Positions 8,198 through 16,285 of a stretch of 64,000 nucleotides of DNA are shown piece by piece. Within the stretch, counting starts at the first letter, position 1. Each line of letters begins with the position of its first letter. The stretch is from NCBI GenBank assembly GCA_963771705.1, contig CAVYUP010000005.1, positions 558,001 through 622,000 of the forward strand, in the 5' to 3' direction. The notes under the pieces were generated by a model. It saw only the letters and a program-made list of their open reading frames with translations, was not told the DNA's origin and did no database searches. This DNA is from DATFVA01 sp963771705. GTDB lineage: Bacteria; Bacteroidota; Ignavibacteria; Ignavibacteriales; Ignavibacteriaceae. Both the position numbers and the translations under genes were made by a program.

Positions 8198-11100
8198 ATG
8201 CATAAATATTTTATTATCATAATTTTTGCGCTTACAACACTAACAGGATTTGCTCAACAAAATTCAGATTATATTCAGTGGGCAAAAACCCATCGCGGAA
8301 CCAGTCTTTATACAAGGTTCGGATTACTCAACGGAAACCGAACAGCAATTACTTACAGTAATGACGGTTCCATAGCAGGCACAAATCCTACCGACCTTAG
8401 AGGGTACTGGCCGTATCCCGCAACCCAGGATGGTTACATAGGCGACGTTACCCCGCTGGTAGGAATTGAGCTGCCCCTCAGAGATTATAATGGTGATGGA
8501 ATTGTGGATACCCTTCATTCGGTGACAATCACAACTGGTCCCCGTACAGGTCAGGCTGCGAAGACAGATCCTGTAGACGGACACTTCCAGGGATTTGCAC
8601 CGGAGCCAGGCTATGTTAATGCAAGTCAGGATACCGTAGCAAAAAACACTGTACCGAATTCGTGGCCTCCATTCTGGCCTGATCATCCAACCTGGCTCGA
8701 TTCTACCGGTGCTCCTGTTTGGGATGGCTACTTCGGAAAAGGAGTTGAGCGCGCTGATCAGGAAACATTTTTCGTTATGGACGACGCTCCTGATAACAAT
8801 CCTCAATATAGAACCAATTTTAAGTTCCATCCTGATTCAACGGACACCACCAGGAATGGTATGGGACTTTTAGTCAGTGTCAGAGGAATGCAGTGGTCCC
8901 AGATTCAGGCCCAGGATGTTGTCTTCTGGCTTTACGATATCACCAACATCGGTACAACCGATTATACAAAAGTTTGTTTTGGTGAGGTACTGGGAGGATG
9001 CGTAGGAGATGTAGGACAGGTTTACGTAGACTGCCGGGACGATCTGGGGTTTTTTGATTTGAACAACAACCTTACCTACAACTGGGATAGTGATGATAAA
9101 ACTTCAGATCCATTATGGATTCCTGTTAACCAGGTGATTTCCGGAGTAAGGAGAACCACAGGATTTGCGGGCTATGCGTATCTTGAAAGTCCGGGCAATG
9201 GATATGATGCTATTGATAATGATAATGATGCTGTTGATCCTAACAGTCCTGTTTTTCAGGAAAGCGACTTTCAATTCAATTCTTCTGTAAATGGATACCA
9301 GGCCGTTCGAACTCTGCACAAGAGCGAACCCGGTCCCAATCCAAACTGGCCGTCAAATAAAATAGTTTTAATTGACCCTTCCACTTATGCGAGGACTGTT
9401 GTAAACCTGGACACATTACTACACAGCATTTCCGATACAGTTATTGTGTCTTCCCAGGGACGTACGTTCCGGATTTACGATGGTGCCGTACTGGCCGAAA
9501 TTGTTAACAACGGAATCGACGATAACCTGAACGGCTTGATAGATGAAAATCATGACCTGCACTACAAACGTATCTTTAAGGATAATAACGGCAACGTTAT
9601 AAAAACAGAAATAAGACCGCTAGCATATATAAATTATCTCTTAAATCAGGGAGGAAATAATACTCTCATTGATGAAAGAAGAGATAGTGGTCCCGGAAGC
9701 GTTGTATCCGGTTATGTACCGGATTATTCACAAAACCCCGATCCTATAACCGGCAAATATCCAGGAATTGTTAAATCACACTGGTCGGGAGATGAAAACG
9801 GCGACTGGAATCCTTTAAAAGATGATGTAGGAGCAGACGGAGTTGCAGGAACACAGGATATGGGTGAAGGCGACGGAATGCCCACCCTTGGCGAGCCGCA
9901 TTTTGATAAAACTGACGTGAATGAATCTGATCAGATTGGTTTAACCAGCTTTAACTTCTTCAACCAGACAACTTCACCGGCTATGAACAATAATGAAGTT
10001 TTATGGAACAGAATGAAGCCGGGATATTTTGACGTTATACCTCTTCAGCCTCAGGACGGAGATTTTATTTATTCATCAGGTTACTTCCCGCTTCTATCAA
10101 ACAGAACAGAAAGATTTTCTTTAGCGTTAGTTTTTGGCGCAGACAGCTCCAATATCTTTAAGAATAAGAGGATAGCTCAGAAGATCTATAATTCAAACTA
10201 TGACTTCCTGAAACCTCCGCCAAAACCTAATTTAACTATCGTGCCGGGAGATAAAGAAGTTACATTAATATGGAACACCAACGCAGAGAACTATATCTCT
10301 TTTCAGGGTTATAAAATATACCGCTCTACGGATCCAGGGTTTACTGAAGGGGGAGGGGAACCAATAGCGACATTTGATCTGAAGGATTCAGTAAGCGGCT
10401 ACTTTGTTCCCGTGACCCAGGACCTGGCCGAACTGCCGAGATTCTACCTTGGAAATAATTCCGGTCTCGTACACAGTTTTGTAGATAAGGAATTACAGAA
10501 TGGTCAGAGATATTTTTATGCAGTAACCGCGTATACATCCGGGAGTCCTGAAAATAATTTTTATCCTGCCGAAGATCCTAAATATGTTACAGTAAACAGC
10601 GATGGAAGCGTGAATTCCGATATCAATACAGGCTTCGCCATTCCAAGATCCTCTGTAGCCGGCTATCAGGGGCCCGAAGTTCCCAGTCTGCTAGGATATG
10701 TTCCGGGAACAATTCCTTTCGGAACAGGAAAAGTTTATTTAAACGTAGTTGATCCTAATTCCGTAAAAAACAGAACTTACCGTGTCACTTTTTCTGATTC
10801 GGTTATGAATTATATCCCGGTCACAGAGTACTATTATGTTATAAATTATACCGGAAACGCACAGGATACGCTGCTAAAGGTACCTCTCTCCAGGTCTGAT
10901 ACACTGAAAGGGGATTACGACAAATATGTTTTTGACGGAGTTTATCTGACAGTTAACAATGACTGGAAAGTTAAATATGACACAGCAAGATCCAGATGGA
11001 GTTCAGTACATCCTATTAAAGACTACCGGATTTCGTTCTCTCCATTCTCTCTCGCTAATGTTAAAGAGCAGGGATTAGCTTATCCAAGAGATTACAATAT

Positions 11101-11827
11101 AATTTTCGATGACACTCATATTCCGGCTGATACATCAACTTCCATTACAATAACTTATAATAATCAACCCTATACTATTCCTAAAGTAAACTCGAATTTC
11201 AGAATAAACGATCCTTTGACCGGTGACGCTGTCAGTTACGCTTACCTTGATGCTGGAAGCAATCACATTTTCTCATCTCTGGACAGAATTATATTTTTAC
11301 AGAAGACCAAAACCAATGCCGGGCAGGATACGACCATAATAACCTGGCTGCTGCAGGTCTCCGGAGCGGACACTGCCAGTTATCATCCAACCAGCGGAGA
11401 CACTTTAAAGATAAGAGTGACAAAACCGTTTTCTGCCCAGGATCAGCTTGAGATTACAACTACCGCGGCCAGCGTAAATAACCAGCTTGCCGCCTCAGAG
11501 CTTGATAAAATAAGAGTTGTTCCGAATCCCTATATAGCTACAACAGCCCAGGAATCACCGCTGCCTCCTACAATCACGAGCGGCAGAGGAGAAAGAAAGA
11601 TATCGTTCATACATCTCCCCAAAGATTCCAAGATTTATATTTTCACGGCAAGAGGTGAACTTGTTCAGACGCTTGAAATGCCGTCAGGACAAAGTATTAA
11701 TGACGGATCGGTTGACTGGGACTTACGAAGCAGAGAAAACATTGAAGTTGCATATGGAGTATATTTTTACCTGATTGATGCGCCGCACGTTGGTAAAAAG
11801 ACAGGTAAAATAGCCATTATAAAGTAA
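8198..11827 (+). CDS. Large secreted protein with FN3-like domain and T9SS-type C-terminus
   Basis: 1209 aa. Signal peptide at 1-19 (FALTTLTGFAQQ). The N-terminal 600 residues are a repeat-poor extracellular region with several Asp/Asn-rich calcium-loop-like segments (AIDNDNDAVDPN, GDENGDWNPLKDD). A fibronectin-III-like domain lies at about 675-790 (KEVTLIWNTNAENYISFQGYK begins it). The C-terminus has VVPNPYI about 100 residues from the end, followed by GVYFYLIDA and GKIAIIK, a variant of the T9SS sorting domain. Its place between the TonB receptor and a PorV/Q-like protein suggests that it is the cargo or surface partner of that outer-membrane system. Confidence 0.85.
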   Translation: MHKYFIIIIFALTTLTGFAQQNSDYIQWAKTHRGTSLYTRFGLLNGNRTAITYSNDGSIAGTNPTDLRGYWPYPATQDGYIGDVTPLVGIELPLRDYNGDGIVDTLHSVTITTGPRTGQAAKTDPVDGHFQGFAPEPGYVNASQDTVAKNTVPNSWPPFWPDHPTWLDSTGAPVWDGYFGKGVERADQETFFVMDDAPDNNPQYRTNFKFHPDSTDTTRNGMGLLVSVRGMQWSQIQAQDVVFWLYDITNIGTTDYTKVCFGEVLGGCVGDVGQVYVDCRDDLGFFDLNNNLTYNWDSDDKTSDPLWIPVNQVISGVRRTTGFAGYAYLESPGNGYDAIDNDNDAVDPNSPVFQESDFQFNSSVNGYQAVRTLHKSEPGPNPNWPSNKIVLIDPSTYARTVVNLDTLLHSISDTVIVSSQGRTFRIYDGAVLAEIVNNGIDDNLNGLIDENHDLHYKRIFKDNNGNVIKTEIRPLAYINYLLNQGGNNTLIDERRDSGPGSVVSGYVPDYSQNPDPITGKYPGIVKSHWSGDENGDWNPLKDDVGADGVAGTQDMGEGDGMPTLGEPHFDKTDVNESDQIGLTSFNFFNQTTSPAMNNNEVLWNRMKPGYFDVIPLQPQDGDFIYSSGYFPLLSNRTERFSLALVFGADSSNIFKNKRIAQKIYNSNYDFLKPPPKPNLTIVPGDKEVTLIWNTNAENYISFQGYKIYRSTDPGFTEGGGEPIATFDLKDSVSGYFVPVTQDLAELPRFYLGNNSGLVHSFVDKELQNGQRYFYAVTAYTSGSPENNFYPAEDPKYVTVNSDGSVNSDINTGFAIPRSSVAGYQGPEVPSLLGYVPGTIPFGTGKVYLNVVDPNSVKNRTYRVTFSDSVMNYIPVTEYYYVINYTGNAQDTLLKVPLSRSDTLKGDYDKYVFDGVYLTVNNDWKVKYDTARSRWSSVHPIKDYRISFSPFSLANVKEQGLAYPRDYNIIFDDTHIPADTSTSITITYNNQPYTIPKVNSNFRINDPLTGDAVSYAYLDAGSNHIFSSLDRIIFLQKTKTNAGQDTTIITWLLQVSGADTASYHPTSGDTLKIRVTKPFSAQDQLEITTTAASVNNQLAASELDKIRVVPNPYIATTAQESPLPPTITSGRGERKISFIHLPKDSKIYIFTARGELVQTLEMPSGQSINDGSVDWDLRSRENIEVAYGVYFYLIDAPHVGKKTGKIAIIK

Positions 11828-11837
11828 GAGGTAAAAT

Positions 11838-12842
11838 ATGAAGAAATTTATACTGATTCTTTTTATTCTCATTTTTGGAACTCTTCATGGACAGGATAAA
11901 GTAGGAACCACTGCTGCCCCCTTCCTGGGAATCGGTGCGGGACCCACGGCGATAGGAATGGGAGGAGCCTTCGTAGCGGTTGCCAACGATGCATCGGCTT
12001 TATACTGGAATCCATCAGGAATTTCACGAACCGGTCATAATGAATTTTTGTTTGAACACACCAATTACCTGATCGGGACCAGCTATAACTTTTTCGGCGG
12101 GGTAATCGCATTAGATGATGAAAATGCAATCGGGGTTAGTGTTACTTATCTGGATTATGGAAGCGACCGGGTCACTACCGTTGAACTTCCGGACGGCACC
12201 GGGGAGACATGGTCAGCCAAAGATATGTCGCTGGGTTTAAGTTATTCCAGAAATTTGACCGATCGTTTTTCTATCGGCGGGACCGCCAAAATGATCCTGC
12301 AGCAGATATGGCATGAATCAGCTACGGGCTGGGCTCTGGATGCGGGCTTACTCTATATCACGCCATTCAATGATCTGAAAATTGGAATGAATATATCGAA
12401 TTTCGGTACAGATATGAGAATGACCGGAGAAGATCTTTATATAACACATGATCCAAACCAGTCGGTAGCGGGAAACAACAGCAAAATCCCTGCAGAATAT
12501 TATACGGATTCATATCCTTTACCTCTTTTATTTCGTATAGGACTATCGATGGATGTGATAAAAACAGAGGATAACGTTGTAACGCTTGCGGTTGACGCAC
12601 TTCACCCGAGCGATAATGCACAAAGTGTAAATTTGGGAGGCCAATATGAATGGAATAAAATGATTTATGCCAGGGCGGGTTATAAATCGATCGGTATTCC
12701 GAATAGTGAGGAAGGCTGGACACTTGGTTTCGGACTTGCGTATGAGATCATTGCAAATCTGACTTTTAAATTGGATTATGCGTATGAAAATTATGGAATA
12801 CTTAATGATATCCAAAAATTTGCAGTATCAGTTAGATTTTAG
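11838..12842 (+). CDS. PorV/PorQ family outer-membrane beta-barrel protein
   Basis: 334 aa. Signal peptide at 1-18, then the family opening at residues 25-60 (GAGPTAIGMGGAFVAVAND, ASALYWNPSGI) followed by amphipathic strands ending FAVSVRF. PorV and PorQ belong to this FadL-like family (UPF0164); PorV shuttles T9SS cargo at the outer membrane. Sitting between two T9SS-type cargo genes, it may be a dedicated shuttle or attachment protein for them. Which paralogue it is cannot be decided without a tree. It follows the previous gene by 10 bp. Confidence 0.86.
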   Translation: MKKFILILFILIFGTLHGQDKVGTTAAPFLGIGAGPTAIGMGGAFVAVANDASALYWNPSGISRTGHNEFLFEHTNYLIGTSYNFFGGVIALDDENAIGVSVTYLDYGSDRVTTVELPDGTGETWSAKDMSLGLSYSRNLTDRFSIGGTAKMILQQIWHESATGWALDAGLLYITPFNDLKIGMNISNFGTDMRMTGEDLYITHDPNQSVAGNNSKIPAEYYTDSYPLPLLFRIGLSMDVIKTEDNVVTLAVDALHPSDNAQSVNLGGQYEWNKMIYARAGYKSIGIPNSEEGWTLGFGLAYEIIANLTFKLDYAYENYGILNDIQKFAVSVRF

Positions 12843-12929
12843 TCTGTTAATTAGAAATTTCAAAAATATATAAATAAGATCTTGTTCTATAAATAATAGT
12901 TATTTGTTACTATCAGAAAGGAGAGCTCT

Positions 12930-14411
12930 ATGTTAAAAAGGTTACTAACCATATCACTATTCCTATTGGTGTATGGTTACGCAAACAATGCTTTGGCTGC
13001 AGTTGATGTCACATTTCAGGTTCATATGGGTATTCAAATGCAGTTAGGTACTTTCGATCCCGCGACCGACTCTGTTGTAGTACGCGGTGATTTTCAGACG
13101 ATGGCAGGTGATACAGCCGACTGGGGCGGATACATGTTCTTAATGACCCCTTCGGCTTCAAATGATTCAATTTATGAAGTCACTGCTACTTTCCCTGACA
13201 CAGCCGTTTCACACACCATACAGTATAAATTTGTGAGAGTCAATAATGGCACAGATACGTGGGAAAGCGTTGATAACAGAACGTATGATATAACAGCGGA
13301 TCCCAGTCAGACCACACCTTTAGTTTACTTTAATGATGTTTCAACCCTTGGAATAACGGTTAATATTACCTTCCAGGCAGATATGACAAATTTGTTGAAT
13401 GAAGGATTCACTCCCGGTACAGATTCAATAGAAGTTAGAGGTGATACATATCCTCTGGACTGGGGCCCTGGAGCACTTATGTCACAGGATCTCATTAATC
13501 CAGAAATCTTCACAGTAACTCTTTCTTTTACAGGAGTTCCCGGAAGTACTGTACAATGGAAATTACATTGCGATCCTGCAAATAGTTTTACAAACGGCGG
13601 CTGGGAAAGCATTGATAACAGAATGATCACCTTCCCATCAGCTGATACTACAGTAGGACCAGTTACACCGGTAATTCATGTAGCAACACCAACAACAGGT
13701 ATCAATACAGTGTTGTTCAGAGTTGATATGACCAACGCACATGAGAGATATCATAATACCCCAATTACTGGCTTATCCAGCGTCTGGTTGGGCGGGTCTG
13801 CTCTGCCGCTGCAATGGCCTTCCAACTGGGTATTCGCTGATACTGCTACCAGCTTAATTAAATTATACGATGACGGAACTCATACCGATTCAACTGCCGG
13901 CGATAATATATACTCCGCTTCAGTAGATTTTCCAGTAGGAACACCTGCTACAGTAGAATTCAAATACGCTGCAATTTTTGACGGTGTTGATACTTTAAAT
14001 GCAGGAGCCAGCTATCTTGATAATGAAGCAGGTTTCAGCCAGAATCACTTCCTGAGTCTGATAATCGCAGGAGGAACCGTATATAAAGTTAATGTATTTG
14101 GTGATCAGGCAACCGGAGTTGAGGAAGTACCGGGAAGTACCATTCCGGAGACATATTCTCTGAGTCAGAATTATCCCAATCCTTTCAACCCGACAACCAA
14201 AATCAACTATACAGTACCGAAAAGCGGTCTTGTCTCGTTGAAGATTTACAACATCCTGGGCCAGGAAGTAGCTACGATATTCCAGGGATTCCAGAATTCA
14301 GGAAAATACAATGCTACATTTGATGCTTCCAAATTATCGAGCGGTGTTTACATATACCGCCTGCAGGCCGGAAGTACCAGTCTTAGCAAAAAAATGCTGC
14401 TGATGAAATAA
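12930..14411 (+). CDS. T9SS-secreted protein with repeated beta (CBM-like) domains
   Basis: 493 aa. Signal peptide at 1-23, then three related beta-sandwich repeats at about 25-135, 140-255 and 260-390, each opening with a VTFQVxM-like strand and a later VRGD or WLGG strand. They resemble starch-binding-type CBM domains, but I cannot fix the family. The last 80 residues are a standard type A sorting domain (NYPNPFNPTTKINY, then GVYIYRLQ, end KKMLLMK). A GGAG ribosome site precedes the ATG. The stop codon TAA overlaps the first base of the inverted repeat bounding the next element, and the apparent natural terminator lies beyond it at 16169. Confidence 0.88.
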   Translation: MLKRLLTISLFLLVYGYANNALAAVDVTFQVHMGIQMQLGTFDPATDSVVVRGDFQTMAGDTADWGGYMFLMTPSASNDSIYEVTATFPDTAVSHTIQYKFVRVNNGTDTWESVDNRTYDITADPSQTTPLVYFNDVSTLGITVNITFQADMTNLLNEGFTPGTDSIEVRGDTYPLDWGPGALMSQDLINPEIFTVTLSFTGVPGSTVQWKLHCDPANSFTNGGWESIDNRMITFPSADTTVGPVTPVIHVATPTTGINTVLFRVDMTNAHERYHNTPITGLSSVWLGGSALPLQWPSNWVFADTATSLIKLYDDGTHTDSTAGDNIYSASVDFPVGTPATVEFKYAAIFDGVDTLNAGASYLDNEAGFSQNHFLSLIIAGGTVYKVNVFGDQATGVEEVPGSTIPETYSLSQNYPNPFNPTTKINYTVPKSGLVSLKIYNILGQEVATIFQGFQNSGKYNATFDASKLSSGVYIYRLQAGSTSLSKKMLLMK

Positions 14412-14426
14412 CGACATATGTCGCCT
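14411..14426 (+). repeat. Left inverted repeat of the two-HTH-gene element
   Basis: ACGACATATGTCGCCT. The inner part CGACATATGTCG is a perfect 12-bp palindrome, so the end is both a terminal repeat and a possible dimer-binding site. The first A is also the last base of the upstream TAA stop. Confidence 0.7.
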
Positions 14427-14463
14427 CAGAAAAGATTAAATTAACAAAAAACTGAGGTGATAA

Positions 14464-15309
14464 ATGAATTTAAGAAGAAGCTTAATAAACAGGCAGCAAA
14501 TAAAAAGTTCGGAAGGAGAGTTCATCTGGGAATTAAAAAACTCATATGAACTCTCTCCGAAGTTAAGTTCATTAATACTAATAACAGCCAAAGAATGTTT
14601 AATAAGGGAGAATAATTTAAGGGAAGGGCAAATAGAAGTTACAGTAATCGGGATAGAGGAAAGAGCGGGGAAAGTAATAGAGAAGATGGAAAAGAAAAGA
14701 GTCAGGTTGACGATTGATAATGGGATAGAAGACCTGGAGGTCTTAAGGGAAAATGGAAGAGTAGAGCTGCGGAGAGTAAGGCTGCAGAGGATAAGCCAGG
14801 AAGCGATAGAACAGGAAGGAGTCGTAAGTCAAGAAGATTTATCCAAATATTTAGGATGTACAGTAAGGACTATTCAAAGAGATATAAGGATTATAAAAAA
14901 AGAAGGAATAGAAGTAGTAACCAGAGGATATATTCATAATATAGGCAGATGCCAGACACATAAAGTAAAAATAATAAGTATGATGTTAGATGGGATGACC
15001 TATAGTGAAATAAAACTAAGATCCAGACATTCGATAGGAGCAATAAAGAGATACATAGAAAGTTTTACAAAAGTCGTAATGGCACAAAAAAGAGGAATAT
15101 ACAGAGTAAAAGATATAAGTGCAGTAACGGGTTTAAGTGAGGGATTAGTAAAACAGTACGTTGAGTTGTTGAAGGAAAGCAAAAAAGATAAAACAAGGAG
15201 AGAGAATCTCAAGCTGTTGATAGAAAGAAACAGTTACAGAGAGCATATAAAAAAAACGGTAAAGAAGCATTCAGAGCCTCTGGCAGCTATGATGGGAGGC
15301 TTGTTATGA
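14464..15309 (+). CDS. HTH protein, DUF1670-like, first of a paralogous pair
   Basis: 281 aa. The N-terminal 90 residues have a charged alpha/beta pattern (LSSLILITAKECLIRE). Residues about 125-150 form a helix-turn-helix (SQEDLSKYLGCTVRTIQRDI). Two further HTH-like segments follow: MTYSEIKLRSRHSIGAIKRY near 180 and VKDISAVTGLSEGLVKQYV near 218. The C-terminal half aligns by eye with the next gene, sharing RGYxxxxGxxxTH, HSxxAxxRYI and a final GxSxxxVxxYxxL. I recall this as the DUF1670 family, from memory only. No nuclease motif is seen. It starts after GAGGTGATAA and overlaps the next gene by 4 bp (ATGA), so the two are translationally coupled. DNA binding is inferred. Confidence 0.78.
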   Translation: MNLRRSLINRQQIKSSEGEFIWELKNSYELSPKLSSLILITAKECLIRENNLREGQIEVTVIGIEERAGKVIEKMEKKRVRLTIDNGIEDLEVLRENGRVELRRVRLQRISQEAIEQEGVVSQEDLSKYLGCTVRTIQRDIRIIKKEGIEVVTRGYIHNIGRCQTHKVKIISMMLDGMTYSEIKLRSRHSIGAIKRYIESFTKVVMAQKRGIYRVKDISAVTGLSEGLVKQYVELLKESKKDKTRRENLKLLIERNSYREHIKKTVKKHSEPLAAMMGGLL

Positions 15310-16109
15310 GTTTAAATCAGACAAGAGACCGGTATGAAAGCATAAACAAAAGGAACTTTCATCAGGCAATAGTAAACCTGCTGGAGAATGAATATAAAAT
15401 ATTAGGCTCAAGAAAAGTACTGGATATGCTGGCAGACGATATAGAAGATCTGCACAGGGAATATTATCCGGTAAGCAACCAGGTAGGGATCGGGGAAATA
15501 GTATTCAGAACGACGAAGGATGATGGTCAACGACAGAATTATGGTAAGAGGACAGAAGATTATGCGGCAGTGACAGTAGTACTTCCCCTGATAACCGAAG
15601 AAGATGTAGAAAGAAGAATCTTCTATAAGAAGGGAGACCGTAACAGTAATTATAAACACCGGGAAGCAAGAGATATAGAGACAATGGTAAGGTTGCTGAA
15701 GGTCGCCAAGGCACAGGGAGGGTTACTAAGCGGAGCAGAGCTGAGTGTTCTGATGAATAGGAGTCTTAGTACAATAAGAAAATATTTAGATGCTTACAGA
15801 ACTAAAACCGGAGAAATACTTCCGCTGAAAGGATATGTGCTAGACCAAGGGAGTTTACCCACACATAAAGGAATCATAATAAGTTTATATGAGCAGGGTG
15901 TCTCTCCGGCTGATATAGTATTGAAAACCAGTCACAGCCAGGAAGCAGTAGACAGATACATAAAACAATATACGCAGATAAAAAAACTTATAAGAAAAGG
16001 AATGGATGAAGAATCTGTTAAAGAAATAACTGGAAGATCTATGAAAGTAGTAAGAGAATACATTAAATTATATTATGATCTAAATCCGGGAGAGATTAAA
16101 AAACAGTAA
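15306..16109 (+). CDS. HTH protein, DUF1670-like, second of a paralogous pair
   Basis: 267 aa. The N-terminal region (RYESINKRNFHQAIVNLLENE; EDLHREYYP near residue 45) looks like the start of the DUF1670 domain as I remember it. A middle region, GQRQNYGKRTEDYAAVTVVLP, precedes an HTH at about 140-165 (SGAELSVLMNRSLSTIRKYL) and two more repeats near 205 and 238 (MDEESVKEITGRSMKVVREY). Its C-terminal half parallels that of the preceding protein, so the pair probably arose by duplication and may act as a heterodimer. A GGAGG ribosome site lies inside the end of the first gene. It ends 8 bp before the right inverted repeat. Confidence 0.78.
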   Translation: MSLNQTRDRYESINKRNFHQAIVNLLENEYKILGSRKVLDMLADDIEDLHREYYPVSNQVGIGEIVFRTTKDDGQRQNYGKRTEDYAAVTVVLPLITEEDVERRIFYKKGDRNSNYKHREARDIETMVRLLKVAKAQGGLLSGAELSVLMNRSLSTIRKYLDAYRTKTGEILPLKGYVLDQGSLPTHKGIIISLYEQGVSPADIVLKTSHSQEAVDRYIKQYTQIKKLIRKGMDEESVKEITGRSMKVVREYIKLYYDLNPGEIKKQ

Positions 16110-16117
16110 AATTTACC

Positions 16118-16133
16118 AGGCGACAAATGTCGT
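16118..16133 (-). repeat. Right inverted repeat of the two-HTH-gene element
   Basis: AGGCGACAAATGTCGT on the plus strand matches the left end inverted with one mismatch (A for T at the palindrome centre). It is followed by AATA, as is the outside of the left end. An operator downstream of both genes would be unusual, which favours the terminal-repeat reading. Confidence 0.7.
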
Positions 16134-16168
16134 AATAGTAAATAACATCTTTTTCTAAAACTTTCCAT

Positions 16169-16198
16169 AGGGCCGTTGAAATATGCGGCCCTTTTTTA
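16169..16198 (+). terminator. Rho-independent terminator
   Basis: GGGCCG (16170-16175) and CGGCCC (16186-16191) form a 6-bp GC stem, extended by an A-T pair, followed by TTTTTT. It ends transcription from the surface-protein operon and the inserted gene pair. By position it was probably the original terminator of the T9SS gene at 12930-14411. Confidence 0.8.
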
Positions 16199-16285
16199 TT
16201 CCCCCCTTTCTATCCTCATCATTGTGAATTGAACAGTACATTAAAAGTAATTATTTTGCATCAACTGTAATATCGGATATTCTGA

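Larger units (their letters stand above)
14411..16133 (+). mobile_element. Putative mobile element: two paralogous HTH genes between inverted repeats
   Basis: A 1723-bp unit bounded by ACGACATATGTCGCCT (14411-14426) and, inverted, AGGCGACAAATGTCGT (16118-16133): 16 bp with one mismatch. AATA lies immediately outside both ends (14407-14410 and 16134-16137), as a 4-bp target duplication would. Removing the unit and one AATA leaves the upstream T9SS gene ending ATG AAA TAG, so its protein end is unchanged, and restores its closeness to the terminator at 16169. Inside are two overlapping, purine-rich genes with AGA/AGG and ATA codon preference. No DDE, DEDD, HUH or tyrosine/serine recombinase motif is visible. 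It could instead be a stable two-gene regulator flanked by its own operators. Confidence 0.55.
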
